Assembly (NCBI GenBank): GCA_002221725.1
Contig: NJFT01000137.1
Coordinates: forward strand, 44,332-108,331
Length of the DNA: 64,000 nt
Source: Scedosporium boydii
Lineage: Eukaryota; Ascomycota; Sordariomycetes; Microascales; Microascaceae
Reading direction: 5' to 3'
The notes beneath the pieces were generated by a model that saw only the letters and a program-made list of their open reading frames with translations, did no database searches and was not told the origin of the DNA. Both the position numbers and the translations under genes were made by a program. Each line of letters opens with the position of its first letter. The first letter of the stretch is position 1. Positions 56,556 through 64,000 of this stretch are shown one piece after another.

Positions 56556-58266
56556 ATGCCTCCCAAGCGAGGTCTCCCCAGTGAGACTTCGTCCGACACC
56601 AATGAGCCACCTGCCAAAAGACCGGACAATTCTCACCCAGCTAGTAAGTTTATGTTCTGACCCCCTCTCCTCTGTACAGGCCTTGATGTTTTGGCTTTGT
56701 CCCAATCTTCTATCTTCCGTCGCTGCCAGCTTGTTTCGATCCTCCCTCCTTATATATGTACGTACACCTTGGACAGTAAAGGCTCTAACCTGAACCATCG
56801 TAGTTCTCTCACCGCCCTCGAGCCTAAAGAGCGACGATAAAAAGTACACCTGCGAGTTCCCGGGATGTACAAAGGCATTTAATCGACCCTCGAGATTGAC
56901 GGCCCACCAACGATCCCATACCGGAGAACGACCTTTCATATGCCAGGTGGATGGCTGCGACAAGTCGTACATGGAGGAGAAACATCTCCAACAACATATC
57001 AAGGGAACCCACGAGGATTACCGTCCTTTCGTTTGCTCCCATTGCGGAAAATCCTTTGGTACGAGCACTCGTCTTCAACGCCATGAGGCCATCCATGCTC
57101 GCCGCGACAACCAGCTCCGCTGCTACGAGTTCCCCCCTTGCGACCGACTCTTCAAGCAGCAATCTGCCCTAGAACGTCACATTCGAAGCGACCATCTAGG
57201 CTTGAAGCCATACGTCTGTAAGGAGCCCGATTGCGACGCTTCATACGATTCGGCGGGCGCTCTCCGGAACCATATGAACCGAGAACATGCAGAGAATAAG
57301 TTTTGGTGTGAAGAGTGTCCACGGCCCCCGGGCACCGCCCCGACTGTCGGGTTCACGAGCAAATCGCTGCTTCAGGCTCACATGCGTAATGAGCATATGA
57401 ACTGTATCTTCTGTGCCTTCAGGTGCAATTCCAAATACGATTTGAACAGGCATATCGAAGTCCACCACAGCGGAATGACGGCCGACGATAGGAAGAATTT
57501 CGAGTGCACCTGGGAGGGTTGCGATAAGAGGTTCACCAAGAGGTCTAACCTCAACGTCCATGTTCGCGTGGCTCATCAGGGCCTCCGCTTCACCTGTGGA
57601 CACGTGGACCTTACTAAATCCGACGGTCTTGAGCGCTGGCCGATCCAAGCTGGGTGCGGTCGTGATTTCGCGAGCAAGGCCAACCTCGAGGATCATGTGA
57701 GGCACGTCCATCTTGGCTTGGAACGTCAGCAACGACCTTGCCGGCGTGGCGAAGCAAGAATGGGCGGCACTCCGGATTTCCTGGATGAACTATCGGGAGC
57801 TACAGATGCCGAAAGGCGAAGCCTTGAGTGCACTTATCCTGGCTGCACACTGAGGTTCATTCGATACCATGATCTCCAACTTCACCTGCCAAGTCATGAT
57901 GTACCTGAACTTAGTGTTATACCGGAAGTTCAAACCAATGAAACCGTTCAAGATGAAGCCGCCGTCATTCAAAACGTGGCCATGGATTTCCACCAGCCTA
58001 TTCCAACAGACGCCGCCGATATGTTGAACGTGCCCGCTATACTAATGGACCCTGCCCCCCCTAATGCCCCGGACGTCCCCATCGACCCCGCTCTCGACTT
58101 GTTCGACTGGCCTATCAATGACTTCGCTATCAATCAAATGCAAAACGAACTGGCCAACGAGCACTTCCACCAGCAGTTTACGAACGAGGAGTTCACCCAT
58201 CACTTCAACCCTATTGCCAACCACAACGAGCAATTGCCGAGGCAAGAACAGCAAGTCGACGCTTAG
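56556..58266 (+). CDS. Transcription factor TFIIIA (C2H2 zinc-finger, 5S rRNA genes)
   Basis: Two exons, 56556-56643 and 56804-58266, give 516 residues; donor gtaagt, acceptor gtag, intron 160 nt. After a 40-residue lead (MPPKRGLPSETSSD) the C2H2 fingers run almost back to back: CEFPGCTKAF, CQVDGCDKSY, CSHCGKSF, CYEFPPCDRLF, CKEPDCDASY, CEEC, CIFCAF, CTWEGCDKRF, an irregular one starting FTCGHVD, and after a spacer CTYPGCTLRF. Nine clustered fingers plus one set apart after a spacer is the TFIIIA plan. The acidic/hydrophobic C-terminus has no fingers. TFIIIA binds the internal promoter of 5S rRNA genes and 5S rRNA itself and recruits TFIIIC. It shares a promoter region with RPB6. Another TFIIIA-like C2H2 protein is possible but less likely. 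Confidence 0.85.
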
Positions 58267-59189
58267 GGGCTCGACAGCGTTCTCGAAGCGTATGATGGAT
58301 TAGACGTGTTCACTGCTTATATTCCGGACCCCTGGCCGTTCCAGACCCCATGACACCGGAACTGCCGGCGGTGATAATGTCTCACATGCCCTCTTTCTTT
58401 CTCTCTTTTTCTACGGATTTCCTTTTGTTGTCGGTTAGGGTACGAGCATGAGCGGATGGATATAAAAAAGGGGGGGCAGATACGCGGCCATCTACGGCCC
58501 AGAGCATAGAAACTAGATTTTGATACCCGGCCACTGGCCACTGTTCTCACGATATTTACGAATGAAACGAAACTAAAAGAAAACGAGAAAAAAGCATGAG
58601 ATAGCCCATAAAATTCGAGAAATTAGATTGCCAAGGTTCATCTACTTTCAGTCCATTTTATAATGTTATTCTCTTAGTCGACGTCAGGCCGTCTAAGACT
58701 CTCACGAGTGAGATCTGGCGCTGTTCCAAGGCATGCCAGATGAAATAGCATACGTTGTCACCAACACGCCCTGAGCATAGCATCCACAAATCTGCCAAAG
58801 AGCTAGCGAGTTTCGCGGCCATAAAATCATAAATTCTATTGTAGTGAGCCTCGAACTAGAACCATAAGTCATGAAATAGAAAAAAGTCGTCAATGCTAAG
58901 AAGCCGGTCTGAACGCCAAAACCGTCATCCCATCTAGCCAACACCTTTCCTTGACCTTAGTACCAAATAAGCTGGCAGAATAACAGCGAACACATCAATA
59001 CCAGTGCTATACCATGCCATAACACCTAGCAAAGCGATAAAACATGAAACCAATAACCATTCGCCCCTCATAACTCCAACATAATGCCGAGGGGGGAAAT
59101 GTATGAACGCGAAGAACCCGCTTAGCAGACCGCTGTAATTCTGTCGTCAACGACAAGTCAATCTCTCCGGGGCCGAAAAAGATATTTTC
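58267..59189. other. Convergent intergenic region (0.9 kb)
   Basis: It holds the 3' flanks of the TFIIIA and ZIP genes. A G run lies at 58469-58476. No coding sequence is recognised. Confidence 0.5.
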
Positions 59190-60944
59190 TTAATGGTCCT
59201 CCACAAGGGCACCACTCAAGCCCAGAACAACCATGCCCAAAAACGCAAAGAAAATGGACAAGTTCCGATTATGATTCAAGCTCAAGCTCTCCACAAAGAG
59301 CTGCAACGCCACGCTCACCATGATACCCGCGGTGACGGCGAACAAGCCGCCGTACACGGCCGCATTGGGTGTCATGTGCGTCTTATGCACGAGGCTGAAC
59401 CACAGGGCGGCCACGGTGGCGCCGAGGGGTTGGCTAAGACCGCCGAGAAGGGAAGCCCAGAGCATGGCTTTGAAGCGGCTCCCGAGAGCCATGTAGAGGG
59501 GTAGGGCAATAGTGAAACCCTCGCTGATGTTATGGACGAAGAGGGCCATGAAGACGTTAAAGCCGAGGGTGGGGTTCGCGTGGTTGGTTGCGAAGGTGAT
59601 GAAGCCCTCGGGGAACTTGTGGAGAGCAATGGCGATGGAGGTCTGAAGGCCAATGGCGAGGAAGGCGTTGGTGGGCACATGGTGGTGGTGCTGGGCCTCG
59701 AGGTCTTCCTCAACGGGGGTTTCGGCGACAGAGTACTCTTCTTCTTCGTCGATATCGGTGTCCCGCGACTGGGGCGGGCTCGTCCGGTGAGATGGGCTAA
59801 TCAACGAGGAAGCTGCGGATTCCTGTTCCTGGCCGTGCCAAAGGCTTCCCCGGTGGTGGCCCGGGTAGTGGGATGTCGAGGGCGTCCGCAGCAAGCTTAT
59901 CCTGCGAGTGGAGCTTGGCGCACGGGCTTGCAGGTGTTTATAGCACTCTTGACCGCAGGGGTCAGAGTAGCCGTAGCAGGGTCCCGTTTCGTCACACCGC
60001 CCTTTGAGATCCTTGACGAAAGACATGACCCGCTCCTGAACCTGTACCATCGGTAGCCTCCTGCCCTCAGTTTCGTAGGCTGGTGCAGTGCTTCTTCGCG
60101 ATTGTTTCAGATCAAGGGGACGCCGAGGCCGATGGTGGCTCTCGTGATGATTATGGCGATGCAGGTGCCCGTTGCCGTTTATGTGGGTGTCAGGTACAAG
60201 CAATGGAGTAGATTCATCGGAAGCCGGCAGCGGAAGAATAGCTGCATCCTCAGGTATCGTGGTGGGTGCCTCGGGGAGGGGTTGGCTTCGCGGTAGGGGT
60301 AGAGAATGGGATAGCTTGCTCGCTGGGCTAGGCGAACGAGAATGGCTGTGAGAGTCCAAAGGCTGAGGTCCGTCGTGGTGATGGTCGCAATCGACAACGT
60401 GAGAGGGCATGAATCGATGTAGAAACCGGGAGACGAGTTGTATTCCTAAGAAGCCGCACGCGAACCACACAACCATCAAGGCCCCGGCGGATTGGCTACC
60501 GAAGCCGGCATCGATGAAATATTGTTTCGAATTTGGGAGCATGCTGTACAGGGACGAGAAGAGCTGTTGAGCAACAAAAGGGCGTTAGAATTTGTGACAC
60601 AGGAACGCCTCGCGACATCTTTCGAGCACGAAGCTAGAGTATGGTCTACTCACCATGACACCAAAGCTCAAGCTTAATGAACTGGCAAGGAACACGCTGC
60701 TCTGGTTTATGCTGAAGTTTCTCTTGCCCGGCAGCCGCCGGATCAGTAGATCGACGCATATTACACTGGAACCGAGGATGCAAGCTATTCGACGGGAACG
60801 CCCTCAGTTAGCCTCGAGAAACAAGACAGCCTTGAACGGGGAAGCTCTGGTATTGAAAGGCCCGGCCAGCTACTCACCTGCACCGCTCACGAAGCATAAA
60901 ACCCACCCGCGGGTGTCATTGTCAACGGCTGCCCACGACATCAT
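59190..60944 (-). CDS. ZIP-family zinc transporter (ZRT3/GufA-like)
   Basis: Three exons, 60944-60878, 60784-60654 and 60563-59190, give 523 residues; donors are all gtgagt, introns 93 and 90 nt. Helix 1 is rebuilt across the first two exons (GWVLCFVSGAACILGSSVIC). A long central loop is His-rich (DCDHHHDG, HLHRHNHHESHH, AQHHHH) and has a Cys cluster (CDETGPCYGYSDPCGQEC). Metal-path helices carry HKFPEGFITF and HNISEGFTIALPLY, the paired H-x-x-x-E-G signatures of ZIP proteins. The order fits ZRT3-type proteins that release Zn2+ from the vacuole; a Golgi/ER ZIP is an alternative. The start is MMSWAAVDN; the second Met is equally usable. Confidence 0.92.
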
Positions 60945-62258
60945 GGGCGAACGTTGCTGGTGCGCGGGTTGAAGTGGTAGTCGCAAGAGGATACCCTCAA
61001 CAGCATGTATGAGGAGGGATGGAGTGATTTTAAGAGTCGTCGTTTAATAGGGGAAGGCGGTGGCGATTAATATTCGAAGTTGGAACAACAAACTAGTGTG
61101 GGGGTTTAAACCACTCTGGGATGGCTGGAATGCTACGACCCCACGTTCGGGGAAGAAGACGTGTAAACTTATTAAGGACCGATCTGAGTCAGAAAAAGAA
61201 AGAGGGGATAGTTGGGGTATCACAAAGTAGGACAAGGTCAATATAACTTCCGATTATCAAGCATCACGTCTCGGGGACTTTTTTTTTCGTTGTGGAATAA
61301 GTTCGGGGAACAAAGGGGACAGCGGGAGCGAGGTAGTTGGGGTCTTCGGCGATGCTTCTGACCAGGCCCTTAATGATAGGGCTGGGGATTGGGGCTAGTG
61401 GCAACCCAAAGTTGCGAGTCCAATGCATTCAGCTCCCCGCCGCACAGATCATGATGCCTCTTCCCGGTGTTGTTTTCGGTCTGACACCACGGGCCGTCAC
61501 GAGCCTCAGTCGCAGAAACGATGGAAGGAGTTATCCAAAGTCGCTGCCTGCTGTATGAAGTACGAGAGTAGTACTTCGTACTTGCTTCGTTTTTGTCATC
61601 CCCGAAGCCATCAAGGTGCTCGTTGCCCCACTACAAAGTAGCACTAGTGTCGTCACCTGCTGCGTGAAGATCAACAAACTGCAAGTGGAACCGGGTTTCG
61701 AGTTGTGAAAAGAATGAAACACATGTCATGGGAAGAAAGGGGACCTCAGAATCCGCAAAGATGAAGGACTCGATTCTCTTGCAATTGCATAAACGCTGAA
61801 AAATAGCTGGGCTGCTTGACGAAGTTATGGAGACTTGTGACCTTGGCTTCTCGGCAAGGCTGACGACAGCATCAGATAAACTCTGGTTAATCCATTGTTC
61901 CCATTTTTTTGATGCCACCAATGCCAGCCAGCTAATTACGAAGTAGTGTACTTACTTTGTACTCGCTGGCTCACAGCGGGATGATCATCGCTTACGATCT
62001 CACCCGCGGAAAGAACCCGCCAGACAACTGTAGCACAGTGTAACTTACCCACCAGGATTGTGGAGACCCTTGTATTCCTTTCGAACAATGAAGCTCTCAA
62101 CCCCAATTTGAAGGGTCAGATACAGGACCCACTAAAAAATCTATTTTTCACTCGTCACGACTCTCGTTTGTACGCCCACGACCTCTCCGTGTCCACTTCA
62201 AGGTACCTTAATTCCTCGCATTGCCGACTCCGGACTCGAAGAGCCCACGAAAAGGAAA
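60945..62258. other. Divergent intergenic region ZIP / NUC1 (1.3 kb)
   Basis: It is upstream of both genes. It contains two exact copies of the dispersed element (61572 and 61937). ORFs of up to 184 codons overlapping the NUC1 start are in other frames of real coding DNA. Confidence 0.5.
61570..61582. repeat. TACTTCGTA element with 5-bp arms
   Basis: AGTAC and GTACT flank a TTC centre in the ZIP/NUC1 intergenic region. A second copy in opposite orientation lies at 61937-61945. Confidence 0.65.
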
Positions 62259-63311
62259 ATGTCCAAAGCTACCAGCATAGCTCTCGTCGCCCTCGGAGCC
62301 GGCGGTGGTGCTGCCTTGACAGCAGCAGCCCTCCACACATTCCGCTCCGACAGCAAAGCGTACACGAGCATAAACCCATCAACATCCTCCTCAAGCACCA
62401 CCACCACGACCATCACCCCGTCTCAACCCCCCGTCGTCATCCCAGCGAACCAGATATTCTCCCCCCCTTCTTCCGCCGGCTCCTCCACCACCGCCGTCAC
62501 CGCCCCCTCCCCCGTCAACCCTGCCGGCCTCTTCGAATACGGCTTCCCCGGCCCCGTCTCCGACATCGCCACGCGAGCGGCCTTCGTCTCCGCCTACGAC
62601 CGACGCACGCGTAACCCGCACTGGGTCGTCGAGCACATCACGCCCGCCTCCCTCGCCATCCGCGACGGCGACCGCAAGAACAGCACCTTCATCGAGGATG
62701 ACTCCATTCCCGCCAAGTTCCGCGCCCTGCTGAAGGACTACTTCCGCAGCGGCTACGACCGCGGCCATCAGGTCCCCGCCGCCGACGCGCGGTGGAATCA
62801 GAAGGCTATGGATGAGACTTTCTACCTTAGCAACATGTGTCCCCAGGTCGGCGAGGGCTTCAATAGGGATTACTGGGCGCATTTTGAGGACTTCTGCAGG
62901 AGGCTTACGAATAGGTATCCCTCCGTGCGCATCGTCACAGGTCCTCTTTACCTACCTCGTAAGGATCCCACCGATGGAAAGTGGTACGTCAAGTACGAGG
63001 TCATCGGGAACCCCGCCAACGTCGCCGTGCCTACACACTTCTACAAGGTCATCCTAGCCGAGGACGGCAAGGCCAATGGCAACGTTGCCATTGGGGCATT
63101 TGTCATGCCCAACGCGCCGATCCCTAATGAGAAGCCTCTTGTTGATTTCGAGGTTCCGCTGGAGGCTATTGAACGGGCGAGCGGTCTAGAATTCGCTGCT
63201 AAGTTGCCCGTGCAGAGGAGGAGGAGGCTTTGTGCTGAGGGCGACTGCTCTATTATCGTCAGGGAGTTTGCGGATAAGAACAGAAAGGCTCTGCCTCCCC
63301 CGAGGAAGTAA
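62259..63311 (+). CDS. NUC1: Mitochondrial DNA/RNA non-specific nuclease (NUC1/EndoG)
   Basis: A single exon of 350 codons. The first ~28 residues (KATSIALVALGAGGGAALTA) form a hydrophobic signal-anchor for the mitochondrial inner membrane/intermembrane space, followed by a Ser/Thr/Pro linker (residues 40-85). The beta-beta-alpha-metal nuclease domain starts near FEYGFPGPVSDIATR. It contains the catalytic DRGHQ motif (residues 167-171, His170 general base) and the Mg2+-ligand Asn in YLSNMCPQ. Such enzymes degrade mitochondrial DNA and RNA and move to the nucleus in programmed cell death. Length is typical. A C-terminal basic end (KNRKALPPPRK) is present. Confidence 0.95.
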   Translation: MSKATSIALVALGAGGGAALTAAALHTFRSDSKAYTSINPSTSSSSTTTTTITPSQPPVVIPANQIFSPPSSAGSSTTAVTAPSPVNPAGLFEYGFPGPVSDIATRAAFVSAYDRRTRNPHWVVEHITPASLAIRDGDRKNSTFIEDDSIPAKFRALLKDYFRSGYDRGHQVPAADARWNQKAMDETFYLSNMCPQVGEGFNRDYWAHFEDFCRRLTNRYPSVRIVTGPLYLPRKDPTDGKWYVKYEVIGNPANVAVPTHFYKVILAEDGKANGNVAIGAFVMPNAPIPNEKPLVDFEVPLEAIERASGLEFAAKLPVQRRRRLCAEGDCSIIVREFADKNRKALPPPRK

Positions 63312-64000
63312 AATAGAGGTTTGCTAGGGAAGGGTTTGGCTGGGCCCGTCGTTTTGGAAGGCGTTTAGCTTCTATTTGCTTGAGCGACGTCCCGAGTAGA
63401 TAGTAGCAGGCATGTATCGTTAGCGTGTAGCACCAGAGATCTTGCATTGTAGCATATTGTACAGGTTGGGGTTGTATCTACCCGGGCAATCATTTGCCCA
63501 TTTCATTTCCTCTTGTTTACATCATATATTGATCGATAAACACGTTTGCCGCAGCCCATTTTGCGGTTAGTCCTCACATTATGATACAAGACGGCGTTGA
63601 GTAAAGGAGGACAAAGACGTTCCATATGCGAAGTAGTCCGAAACTAGGTTCCTCCTCACTTAACTACCCGGTGTTTTGCTGCTCCCATGCTTGGGGATGT
63701 CATATCAACGCCATACGCCAAAAACAAATCCCATTTTAGGAGCAATCTCGACCACAAAGGCGAGATCCCAACGTTCCGGTATAACCGTTTAAAAAAACCG
63801 GAGGTAACTTCCCCTTTTCATCGAGGTCCTCGTAATTTATCGCGGCCTCGTATAGTTTCCGCGAACCTGCTCCATTCGTAGGCTCTCCTCCTGACTAGGC
63901 AAGGGAGCCCTCCTTCGATTCGCGTCATTGGCATCTAGGTCCATAGGCGTTGAACCGGGGGGAGGGGGTGGGGGAGGACTGGGGAAACCGGGGGCGGGCA
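63312..64000. other. 3' flank of NUC1 to window end
   Basis: No coding sequence is recognised. A T-rich 3' UTR-like part (63480-63540) is followed by mixed sequence, then a G-rich block at the end. Confidence 0.4.
63957..63998 (+). other. G-rich block with G-quadruplex pattern
   Basis: At least five G runs of four to six bases lie within 42 nt, separated by one to seven bases. This matches the G3+N1-7 quadruplex pattern on the plus strand. Confidence 0.6.

Overview
The window is nuclear DNA of a filamentous ascomycete (Pezizomycotina; Sordariomycete-like, species not determinable). Genes are split by short GT-AG introns (about 55-160 nt, one of 278 nt), often with a CTAAC-like branch site. 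Coding regions are compact and separated by 0.3-7 kb of non-coding DNA. The set mixes housekeeping eukaryotic genes (midasin, RPB6, TFIIIA, MED10, DHFR) with secreted plant-biomass and phenol-active enzymes (acetylxylan esterase with a fungal CBM1, tyrosinase). Reading frames were joined by hand at splice sites that keep the frame and restore family motifs. I found no tRNA, rRNA, CRISPR array, intact transposon or virus.

Layout. 1-6746: C-terminal ~2250 residues of midasin, truncated by the window edge. 7873-9572 (-): bZIP factor, preceded by a 6.8-kb gene-poor stretch (9573-16387). 16388-18584 (-): Ser/Pro/Lys-rich nuclear-type protein with a NuSAP-like motif. 20725-21596 (+): small secreted protein. 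24026-25286 (-): single-pass membrane protein. 29807-33585 (+): PMC1-type Ca2+-ATPase. 34290-34955 (+): MED10. 35976-38251 (-): TPR/J-domain co-chaperone, followed in frame after one TGA by a 111-codon acidic plus transmembrane ORF. 39901-40684 (+): DHFR. 40982-41967 (-): acetylxylan esterase-CBM1. 42932-43866 (-): EF-hand myosin light chain-like protein. 45893-48583 (+): AFI1/DENN-type protein. 49005-50020 (-): S-formylglutathione hydrolase. 51283-52590 (-): tyrosinase. 55257-55979 (-) and 56556-58266 (+): RPB6 and TFIIIA, head to head. 59190-60944 (-): ZIP zinc transporter. 62259-63311 (+): NUC1/EndoG nuclease.

The genes do not form one pathway or a biosynthetic cluster. The clearest functional pairing is RPB6 (subunit shared by RNA polymerases I-III) with TFIIIA (RNA polymerase III factor for 5S rRNA) across a 576-bp divergent promoter holding two inverted-repeat elements. 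The observations most worth following are the in-frame ORF beyond the TGA of the J-domain gene, the short palindrome-like element TACTTCGTA repeated at least nine times in non-coding DNA, and the RPB6/TFIIIA promoter. I saw no convincing wholly new multi-gene system.
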